From Pseudomonadota bacterium (GTDB lineage: Bacteria > Pseudomonadota > Alphaproteobacteria > Sphingomonadales > Sphingomonadaceae): a stretch of DNA of 64,000 nucleotides. Below are positions 15,746-26,331 of this stretch, one piece after another. Position numbers and translations under genes: made by a program. Position 1 is the stretch's first letter. Every line of letters begins with the position of its first letter. The stretch lies in the NCBI GenBank assembly GCA_023436615.1, contig JAEZIO010000020.1, forward strand, positions 1 through 64,000. Direction: 5' to 3'. The notes under the pieces are model-generated. The model searched no databases. It was not told where the DNA came from and saw only the letters and a list, made by a program, of their open reading frames with translations.

Positions 15746-15811
15746 CTAGCGTCGTGCCGTACTGCTGCCGGGATGAAGAATGATCTGCACCGATTGAGCG
15801 TTTTTACTCAT
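15746..15811 (-). CDS. Micro-ORF ending HPGSSTARR (paralogue of the one at 14834)
   Basis: 21 codons plus TAG, beginning MSKNAQSV and ending HPGSSTARR, 134 bp upstream of the first tail-anchored gene. Its sister micro-ORF lies at nearly the same distance upstream of the next small-protein operon. There is no ribosome site, and the ATG is only 3 bp beyond a possible -10, so a leaderless or internally started message is possible. Too short for database families; function unknown. Confidence 0.45.
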   Translation of the reverse strand: MSKNAQSVQIILHPGSSTARR

Positions 15812-15814
15812 GGG

Positions 15815-15845
15815 CTTACACTAGAGTCTGTACGGAAAATGTCAA
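15815..15845 (-). promoter_or_regulatory. Possible MerR-type promoter with long spacer
   Basis: On the minus strand TTGACA (15840-15845) and TGTAAG (15815-15820) are 19 bp apart. The spacer region contains TACA-N8-TGTA, an imperfect dyad. A 19-bp spacer with a dyad is typical of MerR-family-controlled promoters. It lies in an AT-rich, otherwise empty stretch (about 15780-15950) and points toward the micro-ORF and the tail-anchored pair. No merR gene is near. Nothing else could be identified between 15612 and 15950. Confidence 0.35.
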
Positions 15846-15950
15846 GTTTTCGGGAAATACGTGTAACTTAACAAAAGTTGTGCTTATCCGGCCGCTTTAC
15901 AGACGTTTATTAGCAAATGAAGCGCGCAAATTATTGGCAACTTGTGGGTT

Positions 15951-17116
<1,166 letters not shown>

Positions 17117-17132
17117 GGCGGCCGGTCGCTGA

Positions 17133-17342
17133 ATGAACGATCCGCGCCTCTCGTCCATGGCGCCCGAGGAGCTGAAGGCGGCGATGCGCACGCTCGGCTA
17201 CCGGACCCAGGCGGATCTCGCGAACGCGATCGGCGTATCGCGGTCCGCGGTTAGCCTCTGGCTCGAAGGCAAGGTCGGCGTTCCCCGACCAGTGGCGATG
17301 CTTCTGAGGATGCTGATAGCGGCGCAGCGCCGCATTTATTGA
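17133..17342 (+). CDS. Small HTH (XRE-like) protein
   Basis: 69 residues, almost all one helix-turn-helix domain: AAMRTLGYRTQADLANAIGV and SRSAVSLWLEGKVGVP followed by a hydrophobic last helix (AMLLRMLIAAQRR). The Q-A-D-L-A-N-A-I-G-V-S-R-S-A-V pattern is a classic lambda-repressor-type HTH. It starts 16 bp after glnB and could be co-transcribed. Target unknown; a local regulator of glnA or glnB is a possibility only. Confidence 0.75.
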   Translation: MNDPRLSSMAPEELKAAMRTLGYRTQADLANAIGVSRSAVSLWLEGKVGVPRPVAMLLRMLIAAQRRIY

Positions 17343-17408
17343 CCGGGCGAAACCAGCGCCCCGTTCCGGTCGTTACGCCTCGCAACCGAAAACAAGGGAG
17401 GAACGGCC

Positions 17409-17564
17409 GTGTTGTGGACCATTCTCGTAATTCTTCTGATCCTGCTCCTGATCGGCGCGCTTCCGCGCTGGGGACACAGCGCCAACTGGGGCTATGGCCC
17501 GTCGGGCCTGCTCGGCATCATCCTGGTGGTCGTGCTCATCCTGCTTCTGATGGGCCGCCTCTAA
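17409..17564 (+). CDS. DUF3309 small membrane protein
   Basis: 51 residues from a GTG with GGGAGGA upstream. Sequence LWTILVILLILLLIGALPRW, then a short SANWGYGPSGLLG loop, then a second helix IILVVVLILLLMGRL: two membrane helices with the PRW-x-H-S-x-x-WGY-x-PSG loop that defines DUF3309. The family is stress-associated in proteobacteria by annotation only; function unknown. Confidence 0.85.
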   Translation: MLWTILVILLILLLIGALPRWGHSANWGYGPSGLLGIILVVVLILLLMGRL

Positions 17565-17571
17565 GGCGGAG

Positions 17572-17751
17572 CTACTCGAATCGGGGAAGCGGCCCGAGCT
17601 TGTCGGTCGCTTCGTCGATCGCCGCGGCAAGCTGCGCATAACGCTCGCCGAGCTCGAAATGCGACGCTCGCGAATATTTGCACGTGGTCGCATTCGCTGC
17701 AGCGAATTCCTCCTCCGCCCGTCGCCTGAAATAGCAACCGTCTGATTCCAT
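17572..17751 (-). CDS. Small hypothetical protein
   Basis: 59 residues read leftwards, convergent to DUF3309 with 7 bp between the stops. Begins MESDGCYFRRRAEEEFAAAN and continues HFELGERYAQLAAAIDEATD. The pattern YFxRRAEEExxAA followed by a helix with LxxRYxxLAAAI matches small helical proteins often seen in sphingomonads. No membrane segment. Its start faces the glnA upstream region. Confidence 0.6.
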   Translation of the reverse strand: MESDGCYFRRRAEEEFAAANATTCKYSRASHFELGERYAQLAAAIDEATDKLGPLPRFE

Positions 17752-18012
17752 TGGGCAAAGCTAAACGATGGGCGGGCGGAGACAATTAACTTCCGTTACA
17801 CGCGCGCCACTATTCTTGCTTGCGTCGCTTAGCTCCGGGCGGACGACCGGCGGCCGGTGAAAAGTTCACGGGCGGCTGGATTCCGGCCGGCAGCCGAACG
17901 ACAAGTCGCTCCCAAGCTTCGGATTCGCAAGTCTCACCCGCGCAGCGCCACTGCTTCGCGGGCGCGATTTCTTGTCGCCCGGAGCAGGCAACGAGACACC
18001 AGGGAGCGGCAC

Positions 18013-19422
18013 ATGGCGGATGCGGGCGAAATCCTTTCGAAGATCAAGGACGAGGAACTCGACTGGGTCGACCTCCGCTTCACCGATCCGAAGGGCAAAT
18101 GGCAGCACCTGACGATGGCGTCGGGCGTCGTAGACGAGGACCAGCTCACCGACGGCTTCATGTTCGACGGAAGCTCGATCGCCGGCTGGAAGGCGATCAA
18201 CGAGTCCGACATGATCCTGAAGCCGGACCTCGATGCGGCCTACGTCGATCCGTTCAGCGCGACGCCGATGCTGATCCTGTTCTGCAACATCGTCGAGCCC
18301 TCCACGGGCGAGCTGTACGGGCGGGACCCTCGCTCGACCGCCACCCGGGCCGAGGCCTATCTGAAGCAAACCGGCATCGGCGATTCGATCTTCGTCGGCC
18401 CCGAAGCCGAATTCTTCATGTTCGACGACGTTCGTTTCGAAGACGGCTATTCGACCAGCTACTACCGGATCGACGATATCGAGCTGCCGACCAACACCGG
18501 CCGCGACTATGAGGGCGGCAACCTCGCGCACCGCCCGCGCGCCAAGGGCGGCTATTTCCCGGTCGCGCCTGTCGACAGCGCCATCGACATCCGCGGCGAA
18601 ATGGTTTCGACCATGCTCGAGATGGGCCTGCCGATGGACAAGCACCATCACGAGGTCGCCGCGTCGCAGCATGAGCTCGGCCTCACCTACGGCTCGCTGG
18701 TCCAGACCGCCGACCGGATGCAGATCTACAAATATGTCGTGCACATGGTCGCCCATGCATATGGCAAGACCGCGACCTTCATGCCCAAGCCGATCGCGCA
18801 GGATAACGGCAGCGGCATGCACACGCACATGTCGATCTGGAAAGGCGGCAAGCCCCTGTTCGCCGGAAACGGTTATGCGGGGCTCAGCGAAACCGCGCTC
18901 TACTTCATCGGCGGTGTCATCAAGCACGCCCGCGCGCTCAACGCGTTCACCAACCCGACCACCAACAGCTACAAGCGGTTGGTGCCGGGCTTCGAAGCGC
19001 CGGTGCTGCTGGCTTATTCGAGCCGTAACCGTTCGGCGTCATGCCGCATTCCGTATGGCGCCGGCGAAAAGGCCAAGCGCGTCGAATTCCGCTTCCCGGA
19101 CGCGCTCGCCAATCCGTACCTGGCCTACTCCGCTCTCCTCATGGCAGGCCTCGACGGCATTCAGAACCGCATCCATCCGGGCGACCCGATGGACAAGAAC
19201 CTCTACGACCTTCCGCCGCAGGAGCTGGTCGACGTGCCCACCGTGTGCGGAAGCCTCCGCGAGGCGCTCGTCAGCCTCAACAACGACCGGGCCTTCCTGA
19301 CCAAGGGCGACGTGTTCAGCGACGACCAGATCGACGCCTATATGGAGCTTAAGTGGGAAGATGTGATGCGCTGGGAAACCACGCCCAGCCCGGTCGAGTT
19401 CGACATGTATTATTCGAGCTAG
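18013..19422 (+). CDS. glnA: Glutamine synthetase type I
   Basis: 469 residues; forms the cytosolic dodecamer that makes glutamine from glutamate, ammonia and ATP. Landmarks: [19 protein letters not shown], the metal site [31 protein letters not shown], the ATP region [31 protein letters not shown] and the adenylylation site Tyr398 in [10 protein letters not shown]. The ATG at 18013 follows AGGGAG; longer in-frame starts are not supported. The 260 bp upstream should hold its own promoter; I saw no clear sigma-54 site. Its TAG shares a CTAG with the convergent MFS gene. Confidence 0.97.
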   Translation: MADAGEILSKIKDEELDWVDLRFTDPKGKWQHLTMASGVVDEDQLTDGFMFDGSSIAGWKAINESDMILKPDLDAAYVDPFSATPMLILFCNIVEPSTGELYGRDPRSTATRAEAYLKQTGIGDSIFVGPEAEFFMFDDVRFEDGYSTSYYRIDDIELPTNTGRDYEGGNLAHRPRAKGGYFPVAPVDSAIDIRGEMVSTMLEMGLPMDKHHHEVAASQHELGLTYGSLVQTADRMQIYKYVVHMVAHAYGKTATFMPKPIAQDNGSGMHTHMSIWKGGKPLFAGNGYAGLSETALYFIGGVIKHARALNAFTNPTTNSYKRLVPGFEAPVLLAYSSRNRSASCRIPYGAGEKAKRVEFRFPDALANPYLAYSALLMAGLDGIQNRIHPGDPMDKNLYDLPPQELVDVPTVCGSLREALVSLNNDRAFLTKGDVFSDDQIDAYMELKWEDVMRWETTPSPVEFDMYYSS

Positions 19423-20702
19423 TCTTCGAGAATTCGGCTGTTCGTCTTCGTCTCGCGCATCGAGACGTAGGCGACCAGCGAGCAGGCCGCGAGCGCGGAA
19501 ATATACAGGTAGAACCACCGCTCGTGGCCGATGCTCTTGAGCCAGAGCGCCACATATTCGGCCGTTCCGCCGAAGATCGTGTTGGCAAGCGCGAACGGCA
19601 GCGCGACTCCCAAAGCCCGGATGTGCGCCGGGAACAGCTCGGCTTTGATCACCGCGTTGATCGACGTGTAGCCGGTCACCATCACCAGGCTGGCCATGAC
19701 GAGCGCGAAGGCTGCCGGAACGCTCTTCACCGTCTCCAGCGTCGTGAACAGCGGATAGGTGAACACGGTCGCCGTCGCGCCGAAAAAGATCATCATCGGC
19801 TTGCGCCCGATGCGGTCCGATATCGCGCCGGCAAGCGGCTGGAGCAGCATCATCAGCGCGAGCGCAACGGTCATGATCCGCGATGCCGTCTGCCGGTCGA
19901 AGCCGCTCGTGTTCACCAGGAACTTCTGCAGGTAGATCGTGTAGGCGTAGAAGGCGGCGGTGCCGCCGGCAGTCAGCGCCATCACCAGCAGCGCCTCGCG
20001 CGGATGCTCCCCGAACAGGTTGCGCGTCGTGGATTTCGGCCGGTCCGCCTTCGCGGCCACAATCTCGTAGCTCAGCGTCTCGTCGAGCCGCCGCCGGATG
20101 ATGAAGGCGACGATCGCCAGCACTCCGCCCATCGCGAAGGCGATCCGCCAGCCCCAGGCGTCGAGCTGCGCTTCGGTCAGGATGCTCTGGAGGAAAACGA
20201 GGAAAGCGAGCGCCGTCAGCTGCCCGCCGATGATCGTCACATATTGGAAGCTAGACCATAGCCCGCGGCGCTCGCGGCCGGCCATTTCGCTGAGATAGGT
20301 CGCGCTCGATCCATATTCTCCGCCGAGGCTGAGCCCCTGGATCATCCGAGCGATGAGAAGGATGGCGGGTGACAGCACGCCCGCCTGCGCGTGCGTCGGA
20401 GCGACCGCGATGAGGAGCGAGCCGGCGCACATCAAGGTCACCGACAAAGTCAGCCCGGCCTTGCGGCCTCTGTGATCGGCGTAGATGCCCATCAGCCACG
20501 CGCCGATCGGCCGCATCACGAAGCCGACGGCGAACACGGCCGCGGCCTGCAAAAGCTCGGCGGTCTGGTCCTCGGCCGGGAAGAAGCTCTTCGCGAAATA
20601 GATCGCGAAGGCCGCGTAGACGTACCAGTCGAACCACTCGACAAGATTGCCTGCCGAGCCGCCGACGATGTTCTTTAGGCGGCGCGCGGCGGTGTCAGCC
20701 AC
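19419..20702 (-). CDS. MHS-type MFS transporter (alpha-ketoglutarate permease-like)
   Basis: 427 residues from a GTG at 20702 that overlaps the end of the upstream permease gene by 8 bp. 12 helices. The start [20 protein letters not shown], the loop [13 protein letters not shown] and the helix-4 region [20 protein letters not shown] are typical of the metabolite:H+ symporter subfamily (KgtP, ProP, CitA). Substrate is probably a carboxylate or osmolyte, not decidable from sequence. Co-transcribed with the amino-acid permease upstream. Confidence 0.88.
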   Translation of the reverse strand: MADTAARRLKNIVGGSAGNLVEWFDWYVYAAFAIYFAKSFFPAEDQTAELLQAAAVFAVGFVMRPIGAWLMGIYADHRGRKAGLTLSVTLMCAGSLLIAVAPTHAQAGVLSPAILLIARMIQGLSLGGEYGSSATYLSEMAGRERRGLWSSFQYVTIIGGQLTALAFLVFLQSILTEAQLDAWGWRIAFAMGGVLAIVAFIIRRRLDETLSYEIVAAKADRPKSTTRNLFGEHPREALLVMALTAGGTAAFYAYTIYLQKFLVNTSGFDRQTASRIMTVALALMMLLQPLAGAISDRIGRKPMMIFFGATATVFTYPLFTTLETVKSVPAAFALVMASLVMVTGYTSINAVIKAELFPAHIRALGVALPFALANTIFGGTAEYVALWLKSIGHERWFYLYISALAACSLVAYVSMRETKTNSRILED

Positions 20703-22113
20703 TCGCGCGGGCCCGCGCCGCTTCCGCCCTCGACGATCCGTAGAGCCAGTAAACGACGAGACCGATCGCGTTCCATATGAGGAAGTACTGCTGCGTTTTG
20801 ATCGGCAGGCTCCAGAACAGATAGGCGCACCCGAGGATGGCCACGATTCCGACCAGCCACGGCGCCGGGGTCGTGAACTTGCGCGGCGCATCCGGCTCAC
20901 GCCTGCGCATCGCCAGCATGCACGCGGACACGGCGATAAAAGCGCAAAGCGTTCCCGCATTGGCGAGCGCGGCGATGTCGGCGAGCGGGAACAGCCCGGC
21001 GATGACCGCAACGACGATTGCGGTGAAGATCGTGATCCTGACCGGCGTTCCGCGGCTCGAGACTCGCGCCAAGTTCGTGGGGAGCAGCCCGTCGCGCGCC
21101 ATTGTGAAGAAGATCCGGCTCTGGCCGTAGAAGAAGGCGAGGATGACGGTCGGCAGCGCGACCACGGCGCCGATCGCGAGGATCCGCGCTGCCCAAGGAC
21201 GGCCGATCTCGCGAAGGATCAGCGCCAGCGGCTCGGGGCTGTTGGCGAAGCGCAGGTACGACAAGGCGCCAATCGCGACCGCAGCGACGGCCATGTAGAT
21301 GATCACGCACAGGATCATCGACCCGACGATGCCGATTCCGAGGTCGCGGTCGGGGTTCTTCGTCTCTTCCGCCGCTGTGGCGATCGCGTCGAAGCCGTAG
21401 AAGGCGAAGAAGATGATAGCCGCCGCCGCCATCACCCCGACCTCCGAGCCCGACGGCCCGCTGCGAGGGAAACCGTATGGCATGAACGGTTCGAAATTGC
21501 CGACGTTGAAGAACGGAAGCGCGACGATGATGAACAGCGCCAGCGCGGCCAGCTTCACCAGCACGAGGATGGCATTGACGTTGGCGCTCTCGCGGGTCCC
21601 GTAGATGAGGAGTCCGGCGACGACCGCAATGATGAAGATGGCCGGAAGGTTGAGCACTCCTCCAAGTTCCGGGCCCTGTATCAGCGCTGTCGGCAAGCCG
21701 GCCCCGATGCTTTGGAGAAAGCCGGCGGCATAGCCGGACCAGCCGACGGCGACGGCGCTGACGACGAGGCTGTATTCGAGGATCAGCGACCAGCCGACGA
21801 TCCACGCGACGAGCTCGCCATAGACCACATAGCTGTAGGTGTAGGCGCTGCCGGCGGCAGGATACATCGTCGCCATTTCCGCGTAAGCGAGCGCCGCGAA
21901 TGCGCAGATGACCCCTGCGATCGCGAAACTCAAAATGACCGCCGGACCCGCTTTGGCAGCGCCGACGCCCGTCAGCGTCAGGATGCCGGTGCCAACGATC
22001 GCGCCCACGCCGAGCGCGATGAGGTGCGGCCATGACAGGCTCGGGTGGAGGCGATGCTCGGCCGCCATTTCCTCGCGCGGCACGATAGTCTTGCGGACAT
22101 TCCAGTTTTTCAT
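20695..22113 (-). CDS. APC-family amino-acid permease (cationic-type)
   Basis: 472 residues with 12-14 helices. The start has the family unwound-helix motif LGVGAIVGTGILTLTGVGAA, followed by FAALAYAEMATMYPAAGSAY, the helix-6 region IIFFAFYGFDAIATAAEETKN and PVRITIFTAIVVA. These place it with the CAT/YfnA amino-acid transporters. The ATG at 22113 is preferred to an upstream ATG that adds a short basic extension. tamB ends 45 bp further right on the same strand; read-through is possible. Confidence 0.88.
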   Translation of the reverse strand: MKNWNVRKTIVPREEMAAEHRLHPSLSWPHLIALGVGAIVGTGILTLTGVGAAKAGPAVILSFAIAGVICAFAALAYAEMATMYPAAGSAYTYSYVVYGELVAWIVGWSLILEYSLVVSAVAVGWSGYAAGFLQSIGAGLPTALIQGPELGGVLNLPAIFIIAVVAGLLIYGTRESANVNAILVLVKLAALALFIIVALPFFNVGNFEPFMPYGFPRSGPSGSEVGVMAAAAIIFFAFYGFDAIATAAEETKNPDRDLGIGIVGSMILCVIIYMAVAAVAIGALSYLRFANSPEPLALILREIGRPWAARILAIGAVVALPTVILAFFYGQSRIFFTMARDGLLPTNLARVSSRGTPVRITIFTAIVVAVIAGLFPLADIAALANAGTLCAFIAVSACMLAMRRREPDAPRKFTTPAPWLVGIVAILGCAYLFWSLPIKTQQYFLIWNAIGLVVYWLYGSSRAEAARARASG

Positions 22114-22158
22114 GCGATCCCCCGTTTGGACGCTTGGTCGCAACCGCTGCCCGCGACG

Positions 22159-25100
22159 TCAATAATCCTTTGACAGCCGGACGTTCGCGCTGACTCGGCC
22201 GATCGTCGAGACCGTCGACAGTAGAGAGAGCCAGCGCGTCATCTGATACTCGACCCGCGTCGCAGAATATTCGTGCCCGTCGGTGATCACTTCGACGTAC
22301 AGCTTGCGCCCGATATACTTGCCCGCCGCTAGGGCCGTCTTCTGGCCGGTGGCGATGTCCGCGGGAAGTATCCGCAGCCGGTCGAGGCCGACGGCACGGC
22401 GCAGCGCGTTGATCGGGTCGAGGTTGCCGGTCCCCTCGTTCAGCGCGGCGACGGCAGAAGCCAGCTGCAAGGCTTCCGGCGCCGACAGGTTGGTGATCGA
22501 GGTTCCGAACAGGATCCGCGACAAAAGTTCGTCCTGCGGAAGCTGCGGCACCGATGCGAAGCTGATTTCGGGTTTCAATCCCGTCCCCTGGACGAGGACC
22601 GTTGCGTCGAGCCCCTGGACCTGCGCTTCCGCACGGATGTCGAGCAGCGGGTTCGGCGGGTTCTCGCCGCGGAAGCGGATGATCCCGCGCTCGAGCCGGA
22701 AGCTGCGGCCGGCGAAATCGTAATCCCCACGGACCAGGTCGGCGCGGCCGGTGAACGCCGGGGAATCGGCGAACCCGCCCACGTGGAGGTCTGTCGTCCA
22801 GGTGCTGCGGATGCCGAGCCCGCGCACTTGCAGGTTGCCGCCGGCAAGGTCGACGTCGAGCCGCCACGGATGCAGCTGCTCGGCCTCGATGACGTCGGCT
22901 TCATCGAGGCCGGAATGGCGCACCTGGAGCTGGGGGACGGAAGCCGCCCTGCTGGCGCGGCCGAGCGTGAACCGCCCTTCGTCCAGGTGGAAATTGCCCG
23001 AGATCGTGCCGCCGCCGTTCGCCGATGAGCGGACCTTGAGCGGGCCCGTCACGCGCGCGGCGACGTCGTCGCGGTTCAGCAGTTGCGCGTGGCTGGCGTT
23101 GAAGGACAGATCGAGCAATGTCCGGCCTTCGGAGAAAGTCACCGTGCCGGCGCCGTCGAGCGACCCGCCGCCCGGCGTTTGCCCGGCGAGCCGGCTGAAG
23201 AAGAGCTTCGAGCCCTGGAAGCGGCCTTCGCTGACGAGGCGCTCGATGACGGTGCCCGTCACCGAGCTCTCCAGGCGCGCATTCTGCGTCCGCAGCGAAC
23301 CGCGAATGATGGGGTTTGCAAGGCTGCCCCGAACGTCGGCGCCGATCGCGGCGGGACCGGTCAGGTCGAAAATCTCCACTCCGGACAGCCGCCACAGCGT
23401 GTCGGCGGCGCCCTGGTAGCGAAGCTGGGCGAACAAGGGCGCCTGCATCAGCTCGGCGACGACCGGGCCGTTGCCCAAAGGCGCGAACCGGGCCTGCGCG
23501 CGCCCGATGGTCTGCCCCCTGCTTACGGCCACCGCGCGAAGCCCTGCCTGGTTGCCCGCCAGGATCGCCGCCAGCCCCAGATCGATGGGCTGCGATGCAA
23601 GCACCAGGCCCGACCGGCTCAGGCCGCGCACCGTCAGGTTCAGCTTGCCGGAACGCGTCCCCTTCCACGCATAGTCCAGAGTGCCGCTCGCGCGCCCGCC
23701 CATGTCGAGGTCCGGCCAGGCGATGTTGAGGACGTCCATCGGCATCGACTGAAGCTGCGCGTGGACGCTCGGCCGAGATCCGCTGTTGCCCGAGACGACG
23801 GCTCGCCCGCCGCCGAACGACACCCGCGTCGGCGCCAACGCCCAGCCGTCGCCGGAACGCGTCAGGACAGCCGCCTGGTCGAGCACGAGCGGCTTGCGCT
23901 CGACCGAGCCGCGGCCCGTCAGCCGGATTTGGTCGGGCGACAGCTCGGCAAGGGTATTGAATTCGAATGCGGCGCCGCGGCGCCCCGCGAACGCGGCCCG
24001 CACCTGTCCGGACCCGTTCACGAGGTTCGCATTGGCGGCGAGCCGGGCCATGGTGATGCCGTTAAATTCCACCCCACGGGCGTTGACGACGCCCGTTAGA
24101 GCCGTTCGGTTTTCGTCGAGCACTATCGTGCCGTCGAGGCGGCCGCTACGCACGGCGAGCGCTCCGGGAAGGGTCACGCCGTTAGCGACCAGGTGCGCTT
24201 CGATCTTCTGCGCGTCGCCGACCGGTGCGAACGCCAGCGTCCCGGTGAGGCCGCCGCCGGCAACCTCGAGGCCGCCGGTGAACCCGCCCGGATCGGCGCG
24301 AAGCTGCCCGGACGCATGCGCGCCATTGACGTCGAGCGCGGCGACCGAAATCACTGTGCGGGCGCCTCTCGGAAGCAGGATCCTGCCATTGCTGGTGAAG
24401 TGGCCCAGGCGCGATCCGCCCGATGCGCGATAGTCGAAGCCCGCTGGCGTCGGATTGAGCAGCAGCCGGACGTCCTTGAGGCCGAGGGTCTCGTTCGGCC
24501 GATCCAGTAACAGCTCCACTTTCGGCCGGGCGATATTGCCGTCGAGCACCATGCGGACGGGACCGTATTGTGCCTGTCGTCCCCTCGCCGTGATGTGGAA
24601 GGTCCCGTCGCGGTAACGCACGCCTTCACCGCCAAGCCGGAGCTTGGGCGAGTAAAGCTGCAGGTTGCTGAGGTGCAGCAGGCCGTCCGGCGTACGGGTG
24701 AGGTCCGTCTCCAGCCGCGGAAGTCCGCCAGTCAGATCGCGAAAGAAGCTGTTGTCGAGCCGGCGCACCCACGCCTTTGCGGAGCCGGTGACGAGCGATC
24801 CGCGACCGCCTGGCGCGGGGACCACGCGAAGGTCGGTCAGCACGTCGACGATTCCGAGCCCTTCGATGAAGTAGCGCTTCATCCCCCCCGACAGCAGGAT
24901 TTCGAAACGGCCGGTGACCAGATCGATCAGCAGCGAAACCTTGCCGTTCAACTGCGCGCTTCGCAGCTGAAGCGCGTCGCCGCGGACCAGTTTGGGCGTG
25001 ATCGTCAGGAGGCCGTCCAGGCTGGCATTGGCGAGGATCGCGCCGGCAGTATCGCCCACCCCGGTGATCGCCCGTGCCCGAAGGTGGAGCGGCACGCGCA

Positions 25101-26331
25101 TGGGCCAGGGCGAAAGCCGGCCCCTCCCCTCCGCGCGCACGTCGATGAAACCCGTCTGGTCGAACTTCACGCCCGGTGATGTCAGCCGGTAGGAATAATC
25201 GGCCGTGCCGAACGGCCCGTCGAGCGTAACGAGCATCCGCACGCTGCGTCCGGCCATGTTGGTGAACAGCGCTTGCGGCCGGAGCAGGTCGAATCCGATC
25301 CGGACCGAGCGGAAGCGGTTCTGCGCGAGATCGAGAGCGCCCCTCGCCGCCGCTCGCAACGCGCCCGACCCGAGCACGAGCTCGCCGTCGAGGATGCGGT
25401 CTTTCAGAGTCGCGCTTCCACTCACTCGAACGCGTGGCGCGGTCAGCCGCATCTGGCGGCCCTTGAGGAACTGCGAAGGCGCAAGCACGCCCGTCAGGCC
25501 GAAGCGGCCATTGTCGTTGGTGAGACGGAGCCGGCCCGTCGGACGGCCCGAAAGGTCCAGCGCCGCCGCTCCCCGCCAGCGGCTCCAGCCGCCGTCGCCG
25601 GTGATTACCAGGTCGAGCGACCGCTTCGACCCGATCATGGCTGGCAACAGCCCCCCGGCGGCGGACCGCGCGCGTACCTCGAGATCGAAACGGTCCCCGT
25701 CAGGCTCGGCGTCGAGCGCGATCGCAAGCCGGTCCGAACCGTCGATCGCCGCGGCGAGGTTCACGACTGCGCGGCCTGACCGGATGTCGGCGCTTCCCTT
25801 CAAACGGCCGACGCGCGCGGTTTCCGTGACGCTTTTCTGAATCTCGAGGCGGTCGACGGTGAGCTCGCCGATGCGAATGTCGAACCCAGGAAGGATCGGA
25901 CCCTTCTTCGTGCTCGGCTTGAGTTTCGGAAGCCGCACCAGAGCGACTCGGTCCGCGTGCAGCCGCTCGATCCTGAGGCTGTTGTAGAGCCACGCGGCCG
26001 GCGTCCAGTCGATGTCGATTTCCGGCGACGTCAGGAACACGCCGTCCTGGTCGAGGACCGCAACGTTCCTGAGCTTCGATTCTCCGAACACAGAGCCGTC
26101 GATGCGCCCGATCCGGATCCTCAGCCCCGACGAGGTTTCCAGCTGCGCGATGCGGTCGACGATCCAGCGATGGCCCGGGGCCGTGTCGAGCACGAACAGC
26201 CCGATTCCCAGCAACAAAGCGAGAGCAAGGAGGAGCGCGAGCAGCTCCTGCAGCAGGCGCCGCACCCAGTTGCGCTTCAACCGATAAGGCGGCCGCTCGC
26301 GCGGTTCGCGCCCGGCCGCGATCTCCGTCAT
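22159..26331 (-). CDS. tamB: TamB-type translocation/assembly protein
   Basis: 1390 residues. A cytosolic basic N-terminus and one membrane anchor (about 30-55, LLALLLALALLLGIGLFVLD) precede a very long periplasmic beta-rich body of repeated AsmA-like strands. The C-terminal DUF490/TamB domain has VLVQGTGLKPEISFASVPQLP, LSRILFGTSITNLS and a terminal YQMTRWLSLLSTV. It bridges inner and outer membranes with TamA for outer-membrane protein insertion and lipid transport. ATG overlaps the tamA stop by one base (TGATG); longer starts run into tamA. Confidence 0.93.
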   Translation of the reverse strand: MTEIAAGREPRERPPYRLKRNWVRRLLQELLALLLALALLLGIGLFVLDTAPGHRWIVDRIAQLETSSGLRIRIGRIDGSVFGESKLRNVAVLDQDGVFLTSPEIDIDWTPAAWLYNSLRIERLHADRVALVRLPKLKPSTKKGPILPGFDIRIGELTVDRLEIQKSVTETARVGRLKGSADIRSGRAVVNLAAAIDGSDRLAIALDAEPDGDRFDLEVRARSAAGGLLPAMIGSKRSLDLVITGDGGWSRWRGAAALDLSGRPTGRLRLTNDNGRFGLTGVLAPSQFLKGRQMRLTAPRVRVSGSATLKDRILDGELVLGSGALRAAARGALDLAQNRFRSVRIGFDLLRPQALFTNMAGRSVRMLVTLDGPFGTADYSYRLTSPGVKFDQTGFIDVRAEGRGRLSPWPMRVPLHLRARAITGVGDTAGAILANASLDGLLTITPKLVRGDALQLRSAQLNGKVSLLIDLVTGRFEILLSGGMKRYFIEGLGIVDVLTDLRVVPAPGGRGSLVTGSAKAWVRRLDNSFFRDLTGGLPRLETDLTRTPDGLLHLSNLQLYSPKLRLGGEGVRYRDGTFHITARGRQAQYGPVRMVLDGNIARPKVELLLDRPNETLGLKDVRLLLNPTPAGFDYRASGGSRLGHFTSNGRILLPRGARTVISVAALDVNGAHASGQLRADPGGFTGGLEVAGGGLTGTLAFAPVGDAQKIEAHLVANGVTLPGALAVRSGRLDGTIVLDENRTALTGVVNARGVEFNGITMARLAANANLVNGSGQVRAAFAGRRGAAFEFNTLAELSPDQIRLTGRGSVERKPLVLDQAAVLTRSGDGWALAPTRVSFGGGRAVVSGNSGSRPSVHAQLQSMPMDVLNIAWPDLDMGGRASGTLDYAWKGTRSGKLNLTVRGLSRSGLVLASQPIDLGLAAILAGNQAGLRAVAVSRGQTIGRAQARFAPLGNGPVVAELMQAPLFAQLRYQGAADTLWRLSGVEIFDLTGPAAIGADVRGSLANPIIRGSLRTQNARLESSVTGTVIERLVSEGRFQGSKLFFSRLAGQTPGGGSLDGAGTVTFSEGRTLLDLSFNASHAQLLNRDDVAARVTGPLKVRSSANGGGTISGNFHLDEGRFTLGRASRAASVPQLQVRHSGLDEADVIEAEQLHPWRLDVDLAGGNLQVRGLGIRSTWTTDLHVGGFADSPAFTGRADLVRGDYDFAGRSFRLERGIIRFRGENPPNPLLDIRAEAQVQGLDATVLVQGTGLKPEISFASVPQLPQDELLSRILFGTSITNLSAPEALQLASAVAALNEGTGNLDPINALRRAVGLDRLRILPADIATGQKTALAAGKYIGRKLYVEVITDGHEYSATRVEYQMTRWLSLLSTVSTIGRVSANVRLSKDY

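Noticed and set aside
17752..18012. Sigma-54 promoter for glnA
   Set aside because: No GG-N10-GC element at a suitable distance could be found by eye.
22159..26331. Internal repeats of tamB read as a large tandem-repeat locus
   Set aside because: Repeats are at the level of beta-strand protein pattern, not DNA; typical of TamB.
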